The notes: generated by a model not told the origin, from the sequence alone. Counted from the first letter of the stretch, positions 51,256 to 60,355 are shown. The stretch: DNA of 64,000 nucleotides from Brevibacillus humidisoli (GCF_020923435.1 NZ_CP087263.1:248001-312000), one strand, 5' to 3'. Made by a program: numbers and translations.

Positions 51256-52416
51256 GTGGCTCACGTGAATCGTCAGACGAAACTTAGCAGCATTCAATGG
51301 CAGTACGTGAGGCAGGGCTGGGCGCTGGCGGGTGTGATCGTCGTCGTCCTCTTTGCTGCTTTTCTTTTCATCGTTAACTTTTTGCAGAATGAACCTTCGC
51401 TGCGTGTTTGGCTGCTTACCTATCTCGGGATCACCTTTCCAGCCGCGATCGACTGGACCACGTACATTGTGCTCTTTGTATTTTCCTTGCTACTGGCTTC
51501 CGTGATCGGAGTGATCAGCGGCTATGTGATCGGCAACCTGCTCAAAAAACGGATGAACACACTGGCGCAGGCGGCGATGAATCTGGAGCGCGGGCAGCTC
51601 TCCTACCGGGTGCCGGAACTGGGCGATGATGAGCTGGGGGAGATCGCTTGGCAGTTTAACCGGCTTGCCGCCAAGTGGGAAGAACAAGTGGCTTCATTGC
51701 AGCGCTTGTCCAATCAAAAAGCGTTACTGGGCGAACAAGTACGGCAAGCAGCCGTCCTCGAAGAGCGGCAGCGGCTGGCTCGCGAGCTGCACGATGCTGT
51801 GAGCCAGCAGTTGTTCGCCATCGCGATGTCGACGGCTGCGATTAAACGGCTGATCGACAGCAACCCGCTGCGGGCAGGTCAGCAGATTGAACTGGTCGAG
51901 GAGATGGCAGCGGCTGCGCAGGCGGAGATGCGTGCCCTGCTGCTTCACCTCCGTCCAGCCACTCTGCAGGATAAGACACTTCGTGATGCGATCGTGGAGT
52001 TGCTGGAAGAACTGTGCCAAAAGCATCCGCTGGAGATCCATTGGGAGATCGAAGAGGTGGACGGCCTCCCCAGCGGAATCGAAGATCATCTGTTCCGCAT
52101 ATTGCAGGAAGCACTCTCCAACAGTCTGCGCCATGCGGGTGCGAAGAAAATCGAAGTAAAACTGTTTGTCTTGAATAACCAGGTGCGTCTGAGAATCGCC
52201 GATGATGGAGCAGGCTTCAATCCTGACGGGGAAAAAATGACCTCCTATGGGCTGATCTCCATGCGTGAGCGGGTTGCGGAAGTAGGAGGCACGCTGGATG
52301 TATATACCGCAGTCGGCAAAGGAACGCAAATCGAAGTGATTGTTCCCTTGATGACGGAAGCTGATGGTGAAGGAGAGGAGTCGGGTGATGATGATCCGGG
52401 TTATGTTGGTAGATGA
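51256..52416 (+). CDS. liaS: Histidine kinase LiaS
   Basis: A 386-residue NarL-type kinase. Two helices (about 20-42 and 70-95) with a short outside loop, HAMP (96-148), HisKA_3 with the phosphoacceptor His in RQRLARELHDAVSQQLFAIAMS, and a short HATPase (AGFNPDGEKMTSYGLISMRERV). The small extracellular loop is the intramembrane-sensing form of LiaS/VraS. ATG/GTG start: ATG 51256 would precede a better GTG at 51265 behind AAGGAGGTGTGGCTCAC; either keeps the domains. Confidence 0.92.
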   Translation: MAHVNRQTKLSSIQWQYVRQGWALAGVIVVVLFAAFLFIVNFLQNEPSLRVWLLTYLGITFPAAIDWTTYIVLFVFSLLLASVIGVISGYVIGNLLKKRMNTLAQAAMNLERGQLSYRVPELGDDELGEIAWQFNRLAAKWEEQVASLQRLSNQKALLGEQVRQAAVLEERQRLARELHDAVSQQLFAIAMSTAAIKRLIDSNPLRAGQQIELVEEMAAAAQAEMRALLLHLRPATLQDKTLRDAIVELLEELCQKHPLEIHWEIEEVDGLPSGIEDHLFRILQEALSNSLRHAGAKKIEVKLFVLNNQVRLRIADDGAGFNPDGEKMTSYGLISMRERVAEVGGTLDVYTAVGKGTQIEVIVPLMTEADGEGEESGDDDPGYVGR

Positions 52417-53020
52417 CCATGAGATGGTGCGAATGGGGTTGGCTGCTTATCTATCCACCGAAGAGGATATTGAGCTGGTTGCGGAGGCGTCAAGCGGTGA
52501 GGAAGGTGTGAAACTGGCTCAAGAACTGAAGCCGGATGTCATCTTGATGGATCTGGTGATGGACGGCATCGGTGGTGTGGAGGCGACACGCAGAGTGCGG
52601 GAGGTATGTCCTTCCTGCAAGGTGATCGTACTCACCAGTTTTATCGACGATGAAAAAGTGTATCCGGTCATCGAAGCAGGAGCGTTCAGCTACTTGCTGA
52701 AAACGTCCCGCGCATCGGAGATTGCCCGAGCAATCCGCGCCGCCTACAATGGAGAACCGGTGCTGGAATCGCGCGTCGCCAGCAAGATCATGGCTCGCTT
52801 TCGGCATGGACAGGCTCCTGCTCTCCATGAACAGCTCACACCACGCGAATTGGAAGTGCTCCGTCTGATCGGGCAGGGCAAATCCAATCAGGAGATCGCC
52901 GATGAACTGATCATCGGGATCAAGACGGTCAAAACCCATGTCAGCAATATTTTATCCAAGTTGGGTGTGGAGGATCGTACGCAGGCTGCCATCTACGTTC
53001 ACAAGCACAACCTCATCTGA
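52388..53020 (+). CDS. liaR: Response regulator LiaR
   Basis: A 210-residue NarL/LuxR-type regulator. Receiver with MLVDDHEMVRMGL, phosphoacceptor Asp in DVILMDLVMDGIGG and Lys in YLLKTSRASE; C-terminal LuxR helix-turn-helix LTPRELEVLRLIGQGKSNQEIADEL and KTVKTHVSNILSKLGV. ATG 52388 follows GGAGAGGAG and overlaps liaS by 29 bp, so the two are coupled. A short stem with T7 follows at 53025-53045. Confidence 0.93.
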   Translation: MMIRVMLVDDHEMVRMGLAAYLSTEEDIELVAEASSGEEGVKLAQELKPDVILMDLVMDGIGGVEATRRVREVCPSCKVIVLTSFIDDEKVYPVIEAGAFSYLLKTSRASEIARAIRAAYNGEPVLESRVASKIMARFRHGQAPALHEQLTPRELEVLRLIGQGKSNQEIADELIIGIKTVKTHVSNILSKLGVEDRTQAAIYVHKHNLI

Positions 53021-53024
53021 CCTG

Positions 53025-53045
53025 AACCGTTTGATTGGTTTTTTT
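53025..53045 (+). terminator. Weak terminator after liaR
   Basis: AACC (53025-53028) pairs with GGTT (53037-53040), followed by TTTTT. The stem is short. Confidence 0.4.
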
Positions 53046-53093
53046 GCATAGTGGAAAGGCTAGTAACCATACATCGAGAAAAGGGGGAGCACA

Positions 53094-53951
53094 ATGAAAA
53101 GGAGGGGCAGGGACGACCTGAGGGCTAATCAGCTCGCAGCCGATCTGGGGATTGATATCATCGGAGACGTCCATGCCTGCTGGGACGAGTTTATCCAGTT
53201 GATTGGCCAACTGGGCTATCAGCAGGATCAGACCGACGGATTATATCGCCACCCAGCCGGACGCAAGCTGCTGTCGATTGGCGATATTACCAGCCGCGGA
53301 CCCAAGTCGATTCCCATGCTGAAGTTTTTCATCAAACACGTGAAAGCAGGGTTGGCCGAGATGACCGACAGCAACCACGGATGGAAAATCGCCCGCTGGC
53401 TGGACGGACGGCAAGTAAGCCTGAAGCACGGCGACGAAAAAGTGTCTGCTGAGTTTGCGGACTTTGAGCGCCAATTCGGGGCGGAGGCGCTCCGGCAGCT
53501 TCAAGAACAGAGTCGCTGGCTGTTGATCACAGCTCCTTCTCACATCCTGCTGACGGTTGATGGCGAGGTACGGGCGGTCGCTGTTCACGCCGGGATTCGC
53601 GATGAGTACATCGGCCAATCCTCACCTGCCGTACAGAACTTCTGCCGGTACGGTGACGTAGCCGGGATGGCGGCAGACGGCCGCCCGATCCGCAGGGATT
53701 GGACCGAAGCGAAGCAGAGTCCGCTCACCATCGTCTGGGGACATGATCCGCGTCCGGAGCCGGAGCGTAAGCGAGGAGCGATCAACATCGACCAGGGATG
53801 TGTCTTTGGCGGTATGCTGACAGCCTACCGATTCCCGGAGGACGAGCTGGTCAGCGTACCGGCCAAAGAAAATTACTCTGGAGAGATAGAGACTCCGCTG
53901 ACTCGTTACGCAAAAAAGAAGAGAGCCTCATCAGCTCCCGATCATACATAG
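53094..53951 (+). CDS. PrpE-like metallophosphatase (PPP family)
   Basis: A 285-residue PPP-family enzyme. The metal motifs are GDVHACWDEF, GDITSRGP (for GDxVDRG), DSNHGWK (for GNHE) and later VAVHAG and GHDP. The close model is PrpE of bacilli, a symmetrical Ap4A hydrolase/protein phosphatase. The N-terminal 18 residues (RRGRDDLRANQL) are extra. The second motif has Thr-Ser where Val-Asp is usual, which may change metal binding. ATG 53094 follows AAAGGGGGAGCACA. Its stop overlaps the stop of the convergent holin-like gene. Confidence 0.78.
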   Translation: MKRRGRDDLRANQLAADLGIDIIGDVHACWDEFIQLIGQLGYQQDQTDGLYRHPAGRKLLSIGDITSRGPKSIPMLKFFIKHVKAGLAEMTDSNHGWKIARWLDGRQVSLKHGDEKVSAEFADFERQFGAEALRQLQEQSRWLLITAPSHILLTVDGEVRAVAVHAGIRDEYIGQSSPAVQNFCRYGDVAGMAADGRPIRRDWTEAKQSPLTIVWGHDPRPEPERKRGAINIDQGCVFGGMLTAYRFPEDELVSVPAKENYSGEIETPLTRYAKKKRASSAPDHT

Positions 53952-54322
53952 GGATTGATATTATCTGAATTGCGATTTGGGGAGAGGAGCGATTCGTCCT
54001 CCGTCTCCGGGTCCGTGGATCGTTTTTGGCCGACAGCATTTTTTATCTTCTCCCGGTAGAGCTGCCACTGTTCCCGTGTGTTTTTATTGGTGGAATAGAT
54101 CCCGATAGCGGCAAGGCCGGCAGCCAGACCCTCTGATAGAGCAGTTCGCCAGTTGAACAAGTCAGGCTGCAGCCCCCACTCGGTGGTGATGTGCAGCCCC
54201 ACGATCAGCAGGAGAGCAATCCACCCGCGCAGTTTTCTGGGAATACCGAGCCACCTAGACAGAGTAGCCGTACCAGACAGCGCAATCGCCACGATCGCCG
54301 CTAGATCAAGGGTCATCTGCAT
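53942..54322 (-). CDS. Holin-like small membrane protein
   Basis: A 126-residue protein with a dual-helix N-terminal part (DLAAIVAIALSGTATLSRWL and RGWIALLLIVGLHITTEWG), a third weak hydrophobic segment (LSEGLAAGLAAIGIYS) and a charged C-terminal tail. Size and plan suit a phage holin. It is 20 bp after an amidase gene on the same strand, the order of a lysis cassette. No other phage gene is near. Confidence 0.6.
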   Translation of the reverse strand: MQMTLDLAAIVAIALSGTATLSRWLGIPRKLRGWIALLLIVGLHITTEWGLQPDLFNWRTALSEGLAAGLAAIGIYSTNKNTREQWQLYREKIKNAVGQKRSTDPETEDESLLSPNRNSDNINPYV

Positions 54323-54342
54323 GTTCGCATTGCCTCCATCGT

Positions 54343-55116
54343 TTACGAGTTGCCTCGCAGTTTTTCATAGAAGCGGCGCAGTACGACTGCTTCTGCCCAC
54401 AGAGGCAACGGCTGATCGATCTGGCTGCGCCAATCGGCGCTAGTCAGAAGCCCCTGTTCATACAGCCAATCGACTCCCTCTCTTTTCCAATCAGGGAGCG
54501 AATCCCAATTGACAGGAGTACCGTTTGGCGGGTTGGGGGCTGGCGTATCCGATCCGCTCGGTGGGCGATACGTCTTTCCGGTATGCTCACAGAAGCCGCG
54601 TACGACTGCCTCTGACAGAGCCTCCCAATCGGTATCGATCTTTTGGGCGTCAAGTGGGTTGTCGGCAAATCCGTATTCGAGGATCACCGTCTCCACTTTT
54701 CCGGTTTCACGGTGCATGTAGTAGTAGTCAAGGCGGGGATTACCGGGATAGGCGCGGGTGAAGACGCGGCGTCTCGGCATCCCGACAGCTTCCAGTTGAT
54801 CTAATAACGTGCTGGGCAGGGCCGCTGTGGCGTAGATGGAGTAAATCGCCTCTGCCCCACGTCCGCCGCCGGTATTGATATGGTTGGAGATGCAGTAGTC
54901 AGCGTCGCTGCTCCGCACAATCTCAGCGCGCGTCTCACTGTCCAACGTAATATCTTCTGTGCGGGTTATCGCTACCTCGATGCCTAACTCTTGAAACCGT
55001 CGGTACTGGTAAAGCGAGATATCCAGCACCATCTTCTTTTCCGTAAACAGCTGGTTGCTTCCACCACCAGGGTCAATTCCTCCGTGACCGGGATCAATGA
55101 TCAACAAAGGAGCCAT
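54343..55116 (-). CDS. N-acetylmuramoyl-L-alanine amidase (Amidase_3)
   Basis: A 257-residue zinc amidase. Ligands: His in LLIIDPGHGGIDPG, Glu in FTEKKMVLDISLY, His in CISNHINTGGGRG and the catalytic Glu in VETVILEYGFADN. After the enzyme domain (about 1-175) comes a Pro-rich linker and a 60-residue helical C-terminal domain (WKREGVDWLYEQGLLTSADWRSQID). No signal peptide, so release would need the downstream holin. ATG 55116 follows GAGGTGATCGAT. Confidence 0.9.
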   Translation of the reverse strand: MAPLLIIDPGHGGIDPGGGSNQLFTEKKMVLDISLYQYRRFQELGIEVAITRTEDITLDSETRAEIVRSSDADYCISNHINTGGGRGAEAIYSIYATAALPSTLLDQLEAVGMPRRRVFTRAYPGNPRLDYYYMHRETGKVETVILEYGFADNPLDAQKIDTDWEALSEAVVRGFCEHTGKTYRPPSGSDTPAPNPPNGTPVNWDSLPDWKREGVDWLYEQGLLTSADWRSQIDQPLPLWAEAVVLRRFYEKLRGNS

Positions 55117-55295
55117 ATCGATCACCTCATCAATAGTTATATGTTTTTAGTGATCAGTGTGTCCCAACTGTTGCCCCCATCAGGAAAAACCGACATGGAC
55201 GGCAGCAGTGATTATGGTACAATGGACGTGAAAAAGAAAGCGGCTGCGTTTTGGAAAACGTAAGCGCGTTTTATCAAAAAGGGTGGTATACAAGC

Positions 55296-55520
55296 ATGAT
55301 GGATTGGATCATACCGGTTCTGACCCTGATCGTCGGACTGATTGGCGGTTTTTTCGGGGGTACGTATTATCTGCGCAAACAGTTGAGCAACATGCAGATG
55401 GATGAGAAACAGCTGCAGGCAATGGCCCGTTCGATGGGGATGAACCTGAATCAGAAACAGTTGAAGCAAATGCAGCGCAACATGAAGAATATGAAGATGC
55501 CAAACAAATTTCCAAAATAG
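55296..55520 (+). CDS. YneF-like (UPF0154) small membrane protein, 74 aa
   Basis: A 74-residue protein with one N-terminal helix (WIIPVLTLIVGLIGGFFGGTYYL) and a Met/Gln/Lys-rich tail (QLQAMARSMGMNLNQKQLKQMQRNM) resembling YneF. Function unknown. ATG 55296 follows AGGGTGGTATACAAGC. Sixteen bases separate it from the next small gene. Confidence 0.75.
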   Translation: MMDWIIPVLTLIVGLIGGFFGGTYYLRKQLSNMQMDEKQLQAMARSMGMNLNQKQLKQMQRNMKNMKMPNKFPK

Positions 55521-55535
55521 CCGGGAGGGAGTGCG

Positions 55536-55715
55536 ATGGGCCCTACCCGTTTGCGTTATACGATGATTGGTTTTATCGTTGGTGTTGTCATTGTGTACCT
55601 GGAAGCTCTGCCGACTGGCGTGCGCTTTGCCGCCCCTTTTTACGGGGCAGGCCTCGGTCTGTTAATCGACAACATGATTGTACGGATAAAGCAGAAGCGA
55701 GGGAAAGACGAATAG
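55536..55715 (+). CDS. Small membrane protein, 59 aa
   Basis: ATG 55536 follows GGGAGGGAGTGCG. The 59 residues contain two hydrophobic stretches (MIGFIVGVVIVYLEAL and FAAPFYGAGLGLLIDNMIV) and a basic tail IKQKRGKDE. No family recognised. It follows the YneF-like gene closely and is probably its operon partner. The 255 bp after it show only a weak GACC/GGTC stem. Confidence 0.72.
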   Translation: MGPTRLRYTMIGFIVGVVIVYLEALPTGVRFAAPFYGAGLGLLIDNMIVRIKQKRGKDE

Positions 55716-55970
55716 GTAGAAAAAGCATCCCGCACTTTCAGAGGATGGGAAGTGCACTTCCTATAGTGGACAGGGGCAAAACGACCGTCTGTTATGGATG
55801 GTCACTGCCACCATAGGAGCGGGTGCTTTTCGTTTTTGGTATGAGTAAAATAGCGGAGCAAGGATGAAAAAAACGTATCACTTTGAGCACAAGTTGAGCA
55901 CAAGGCAGCCAGCTCTTGCATTGAACTGCAGGGTATGGCTGCCTCTGTAGAGAATGAGGAGACAAATAAC

Positions 55971-56588
55971 ATGACAGAACTGATCGCTGTCGCCTTAATC
56001 ACTGTTCTGGCAACTATCAGCCCCGGCCCGGACTTTGCAATGGTTACACGGAATAGCTATCTATATGGCAGAAAGCCCGGTTTGCTTGCCGCACTAGGCA
56101 TAGCACTTGGAGTGCAGCTGCATGTTTTTTATACGGTATTGGGAGTAGGGGTGATCATCTCACAATCTGTTGCCCTGTTTACTCTGATCAAGGTGGTAGG
56201 GGCGATCTACCTTATCTATATGGGATGGAAAACGTTTTTCAACAGATCGAAGCTGACGATCGATCTGCAGGGTAGCTCGACAGCCTCAGCTTTTTCCTCG
56301 TTTAGAACAGGCTTTTTGACAAATGCGTTAAACCCCAAAACAACCTTGTTTGTAGTGAGTACCTATACTCAGGTGGTTGGTCCTGATACGCCGTTATCGA
56401 CCCAGTTTGCTTACGGGCTGTTTATCTCGCTTGTGCATCTGGTATGGTTCGGGACAGTTGCCGTCTTTTTTTCTCAGGAGCGGTTTCGTGTCAAGATGAT
56501 TCAATATCAGCACATTGTAGACAAACTGATTGGTACCGTTTTGGTAGGACTAGGCATATCTCTCTCGTTTGCAAATATTCCTCATTGA
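55971..56588 (+). CDS. LysE/RhtB-family exporter
   Basis: A 205-residue transporter with about six helices. The family signature ATISPGPDFAMVTRNSYLYGRKPGLLAALGIALG is at residues 14-47, followed by GAIYLIYMGWKTF and the central FRTGFLTNALNPKTTLFVVSTYTQ. It exports amino acids such as homoserine or lysine. ATG 55971 follows GAGGAGAC. It ends 9 bp from the convergent TSUP gene. Confidence 0.88.
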   Translation: MTELIAVALITVLATISPGPDFAMVTRNSYLYGRKPGLLAALGIALGVQLHVFYTVLGVGVIISQSVALFTLIKVVGAIYLIYMGWKTFFNRSKLTIDLQGSSTASAFSSFRTGFLTNALNPKTTLFVVSTYTQVVGPDTPLSTQFAYGLFISLVHLVWFGTVAVFFSQERFRVKMIQYQHIVDKLIGTVLVGLGISLSFANIPH

Positions 56589-56596
56589 TGACCTGT

Positions 56597-57364
56597 TCAT
56601 AAGAATACCAGTTCATACACGATTTTGCCCATCAGCGAAAGCGATACAAGTAGAAACAGCGGCCGGACATAGCGAACCCCCGTCTTGATCGCCATCCGGG
56701 CTCCTAATGCTGCTCCTGCCAACATGGCTGCCCCCATCACCATCCCGATCAGCAGCATCACCTGACCTTCCCAGAGGAACAGCAAGAGAGCTCCGATGTT
56801 GCTGGCGAGATTCAAGATCCGACCGTTGCCCGCTGCGGTGACGAAATCATAGCCGAACAAAAGCACCATCATAAAGATAAAAAAGGATCCCGTACCCGGT
56901 CCAAAAAATCCGTCATAAAATCCGATCACAAAAGTGAGCGGAATGCCCCAGCCGAGCGACAGGCGTGTCAATCCTGTAAATCGCGACTCTGTTCCGAATC
57001 GTTTGTTGACCAAGGTGTAGACAAAGATCGCAGCCATCATGACGACGACCAGCACGGACAATACCGCTTGCGGGATGAACAGGACTGTCTTTGCTCCAAG
57101 TATGGAACCGACAAACGACACCGGGAAAAGCAGCAGCATCAGCTTCCGGTCAAACTTGCCCTGAGCGATAAAAGTAGCAGAACTTGTCGCCGAGGAGATC
57201 GTACCAGCTAGCTTATTGGTGCCAAGTGCAAGATAGGGAGGGATGCCAAGGCCGAGCAGTGCGGGCAGGGAGATCAGACCGCCACCCCCGACGCAACTGT
57301 CGATGAATGCGGCGATGAAGCCCCAAAAAGCAAGCAAGATAATAGTGGAGAGTTCTAGTTCCAA
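56597..57364 (-). CDS. TSUP/TauE-SafE family transporter (YfcA-like)
   Basis: A 255-residue protein with eight or so helices and the family opening LLAFWGFIAAFIDSCVGGGGLISLPALLGLGIPP, then LGTNKLAGTISSATSSATFI and a second repeat with GFYDGFFGPGTGSFF. Members export sulfite or sulfonates; substrate unknown. TTG 57364 with AGGTGA upstream matches the usual family N-terminus; a longer ATG start at 57421 adds 19 polar residues. Confidence 0.87.
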   Translation of the reverse strand: MELELSTIILLAFWGFIAAFIDSCVGGGGLISLPALLGLGIPPYLALGTNKLAGTISSATSSATFIAQGKFDRKLMLLLFPVSFVGSILGAKTVLFIPQAVLSVLVVVMMAAIFVYTLVNKRFGTESRFTGLTRLSLGWGIPLTFVIGFYDGFFGPGTGSFFIFMMVLLFGYDFVTAAGNGRILNLASNIGALLLFLWEGQVMLLIGMVMGAAMLAGAALGARMAIKTGVRYVRPLFLLVSLSLMGKIVYELVFL

Positions 57365-57530
57365 CGTTGGGTCACCTGATTTCTGTATGATTAGATGATT
57401 GATATTCCATAAGTCTAGCACGATGGGTTACAATTGCAGGGGTATAGGATCCACATTGTTCGGCAAAACTACTCGTTGGGCAAATGCTGTGGTGAAGACA
57501 CGCGGTAAACTTTTTCTTTTCAATACTTTA

Positions 57531-57571
57531 ACAACAGATTTGTTGTGTTAGTTCGTAGATTGGTTTATAAT
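57531..57571 (+). promoter_or_regulatory. sodA promoter with palindrome over the -35
   Basis: TTGTGT (57543-57548) and TATAAT (57566-57571) are 17 bp apart. ACAACA-GATT-TGTTGT (57531-57546) is a perfect 6-bp-arm palindrome covering the -35, a likely repressor site. Confidence 0.68.
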
Positions 57572-57615
57572 ATGTATTGGAAACGAAATACCATAGTACA
57601 TAAGGAGGAATTGAG

Positions 57616-58224
57616 ATGGCTCATCAACTGCCACCACTGCCCTATGCTTTTGACGCACTGGAACCGCATATCGATGCACAAACGATGGAGATCCACCACG
57701 ATCGCCACCACGCCACATACGTAAACAATCTGAACGCTGCATTGGAAGGTCAGGCTGACCTGCAGTCCAAATCAATCGAAGATCTGATCGGCAACCTGGA
57801 TGCCGTTCCGGAATCGATCCGCACTGCCGTTCGCAACAACGGTGGCGGACACGCTAACCACACCTTGTTCTGGGAAATCCTCAGTCCAAATGGTGGGGGT
57901 GCTCCGAGCGGCGCACTGGCTGACGCGATCAATGCCGCGTTCGGCAGCTTCGACAACTTCAAAGCCGAGTTCGCCAAAGCGGCTACCACTCGTTTCGGCT
58001 CCGGCTGGGCCTGGTTGGTTGTTGACAATGGCAAACTGGCCGTTACCTCTACGCCAAACCAAGACAGCCCGCTGATGGAAGGCAAGACGCCGATTCTCGG
58101 ACTGGACGTATGGGAGCACGCTTACTACCTGAAGTATCAAAACAAGCGTCCTGACTACATCGGCGCTTTCTGGAATGTCGTCAACTGGGACGAAGTGAGC
58201 AAGCGCTTCGAAGCTGCTCGCTAA
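57616..58224 (+). CDS. sodA: Superoxide dismutase (Mn/Fe)
   Basis: A 202-residue SOD. Metal ligands are His27 in [13 protein letters not shown], His in [13 protein letters not shown], and Asp/His in [17 protein letters not shown]. The GGXAXW-like region has GGGAPSG and the DAEQ-type signature DVWEHAYY. Gly and Gln positions around [11 protein letters not shown] favour manganese. It detoxifies superoxide in the cytoplasm. ATG 57616 follows AAGGAGGAATTGAG; a good promoter and terminator flank it. Confidence 0.96.
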   Translation: MAHQLPPLPYAFDALEPHIDAQTMEIHHDRHHATYVNNLNAALEGQADLQSKSIEDLIGNLDAVPESIRTAVRNNGGGHANHTLFWEILSPNGGGAPSGALADAINAAFGSFDNFKAEFAKAATTRFGSGWAWLVVDNGKLAVTSTPNQDSPLMEGKTPILGLDVWEHAYYLKYQNKRPDYIGAFWNVVNWDEVSKRFEAAR

Positions 58225-58247
58225 CATGACAAGGTAAAGAGTGATGT

Positions 58248-58283
58248 AAAGCACCGTATGCAAATCCTGCTGCGGTGCTTTTC
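58248..58283 (+). terminator. Intrinsic terminator after sodA
   Basis: AAAGCACCG (58248-58256) pairs with CGGTGCTTT (58273-58281), followed by TCTC. Nine perfect pairs with a 16-base loop. Confidence 0.75.
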
Positions 58284-58472
58284 TCATGTCGTTCTCGTCG
58301 CCAGTCGAGCTATGGGCCCTGCCCACTAAGGATTGGCGTAGGGAATGGCAAACCGTTCATCAGATCGACAAAAATAAATGGCTCGCTTGAGTCATGACAT
58401 TTCTTCCCCGCCCGCTTATACTCCCTAGCAGGAACGATGCGTGTCTACGCAATCATGGGAGGGAGACGACTC

Positions 58473-59849
58473 ATGTTCGCATCTACAGTACGCGATGAGG
58501 AGAAAAAGAGAGATCAAGGGGATCAAAGGTGGTTGTATACAGCCGTCTGGCGCTGGCATTTCTACGCTGGCATTATTTTTGCTCCGTTCATTATTATGCT
58601 GGCCGTGACGGGAGCGATTTACCTGTTTAAGCCGCAGATCGAAGACTGGATGTATCAAGATTTATACTACGTTCAGGACGGTCAGCAGCAATTGACGCCC
58701 TCCCAACAAATAGCTGCCGTCCGCGAGGCTTATCCCGGTGCTGAGATAGCCAGCTACAAGCCCGGTTTCGCAGCTGGTCGCACATCCGAGGTGGGACTTC
58801 AGGATGGAACAGATTCGCTCACTGTTTTCGTCAATCCGTATGATGGCCAGATTGTGGGGCAGTTAGCCGATGCAGATCGACTGATGGGAGAGATAGAACG
58901 ACTGCACGGAGAGTTGATGATCGGCACTGTGGGTGATCGGATGGTGGAATTAGCGGCCTGCTGGGCGATGATCCTGCTTGTCACCGGGATCTATCTCTGG
59001 TGGCCACGTGATCAAAAAGCGCTGTTGGGGACGATCCTTCCGCGACTTAACAAGGGAGGACGAACGTTATGGCGTGACCTGCATGCTGTGACGGCGTTCT
59101 GGCTGTCCGCATTTGTTGCCTTATTGATTTTGACAGGTCTGCCCTGGTCAGGGGTGCTGGGAGAAAAAATCAATCAACTGGCCACGGCGACCAATACCGG
59201 CTATCCGCCCTTCGCTACGGCCTGGGGCCCTAAGCCGGAATCGGTCATACCGGCCAAAGAAATAGCGGAGGTGCCGTGGGCGGCGGAGCAGCTTCCGGTA
59301 CCTGTATCCACAGTCGCGAACGAAACGCTGCCGCTGGAGGATGTGATCCGCATTGCGGAGGAGAGAGGCGTGCATCCGGGTTACACCATTACCTACCCGG
59401 AGGGGGAACACGGGGTCTACACCGTATCCGTATCATCGGATAGACCGGAAGATGAGGCGACACTGCACATTGATCAGTATAGCGGCAGTGTGTTGTCCGA
59501 TTTGCGCTTCGTTGATTACGGCATCATGGCGAAGGCGATTGCGATTGGGATCGCTTTGCACGAAGGACACTATTTTGGCTTCTGGAATCAATTGATTGGA
59601 TTGCTTACTTGTATAGGACTGGTCGCAGTCGTCATCAGTGGTATGATCATGTGGTGGAAGCGGCGCCCATCTGGAAAACTGGGGGCACCAACCGTGCCAA
59701 GGGACTATCGGGTGGCCAGATGGGTTTGTGTGATCATCTTATTGCTAGGGATCGTATTGCCGCTCGCAGGCATCTCGATTGTAGTCGCGCTTCTTTTAGA
59801 CTATTATGTAATCAGCAAGTTCCCTAAGATCAAGCAATGGGTTGGTTAA
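58473..59849 (+). CDS. PepSY-associated membrane protein (PiuB-like)
   Basis: A 458-residue protein of the PepSY_TM family: helix 1 (about 35-55, GIIFAPFIIMLAVTGAIYLFKP), an external PepSY domain (about 75-150), two middle helices (160-185 and 215-235), another PepSY-like region (290-345) and two or three C-terminal helices with ISGMIMWWKRRPSG. Homologues are linked to iron or reduction of siderophores. Histidines in helices (RWHFYAG, LHGELM, LHAVTAFW, LHEGHYFG) could bind heme. ATG 58473 follows GGGAGGGAG. Confidence 0.82.
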   Translation: MFASTVRDEEKKRDQGDQRWLYTAVWRWHFYAGIIFAPFIIMLAVTGAIYLFKPQIEDWMYQDLYYVQDGQQQLTPSQQIAAVREAYPGAEIASYKPGFAAGRTSEVGLQDGTDSLTVFVNPYDGQIVGQLADADRLMGEIERLHGELMIGTVGDRMVELAACWAMILLVTGIYLWWPRDQKALLGTILPRLNKGGRTLWRDLHAVTAFWLSAFVALLILTGLPWSGVLGEKINQLATATNTGYPPFATAWGPKPESVIPAKEIAEVPWAAEQLPVPVSTVANETLPLEDVIRIAEERGVHPGYTITYPEGEHGVYTVSVSSDRPEDEATLHIDQYSGSVLSDLRFVDYGIMAKAIAIGIALHEGHYFGFWNQLIGLLTCIGLVAVVISGMIMWWKRRPSGKLGAPTVPRDYRVARWVCVIILLLGIVLPLAGISIVVALLLDYYVISKFPKIKQWVG

Positions 59850-59962
59850 AGATGATTCGGTCCAGACTGATCTGACTTCCTGCTTGCCGCAGTCATCATC
59901 GCCAAAAAAAGCAGGGGTCAACGGAGCAGTGTATGATTGTACACGAGGGAGAGGGATGGGAC

Positions 59963-60355
59963 GTGAACGAGAGAGTGAGTGTAAGTAGCGGTTCTCCATG
60001 GGAGCCGGTCGTCGGGTACTGTAGAGCGATTCGTGTCGGCAATCGGATCGAGGTGGCTGGTACGACGGCGATGAGAGATGGTGAGGTGGTTGGCGTCGGT
60101 GATGCCTATGAACAGACCAAACAGATTATCAAAACAATAGAAGAAGCTTTGCAGAAGCTTGGCGGTTCTTTGGCCGATGTGGTTCGGACGAGAATGTTTG
60201 TCACAGATATCGCCAGATGGGAAGAGATTGGGCGGGCACACGGAGAGTTTTTCAAAGAGATTAAACCGGTAGCCACAATGGTTGAGGTGAAAGCGCTGAT
60301 AGATCCCAGACTTCTCGTCGAGATGGAGGCAGAAGCGATTGTGAGCAGTGAATGA
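59963..60355 (+). CDS. RidA-family protein
   Basis: A 130-residue YjgF/YER057c/UK114 protein. The family segment RTRMFVTDIARWEEIGRAHGEFF contains the Arg that binds the imine substrate; the C-terminal VEMEAEAIV and ATMVEVKALIDPRLLVE also match. RidA hydrolyses reactive 2-aminoacrylate. Start GTG 59963 has GAGGGAGAGGGATGGGAC upstream, and gives the usual length. Confidence 0.88.
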   Translation: MNERVSVSSGSPWEPVVGYCRAIRVGNRIEVAGTTAMRDGEVVGVGDAYEQTKQIIKTIEEALQKLGGSLADVVRTRMFVTDIARWEEIGRAHGEFFKEIKPVATMVEVKALIDPRLLVEMEAEAIVSSE

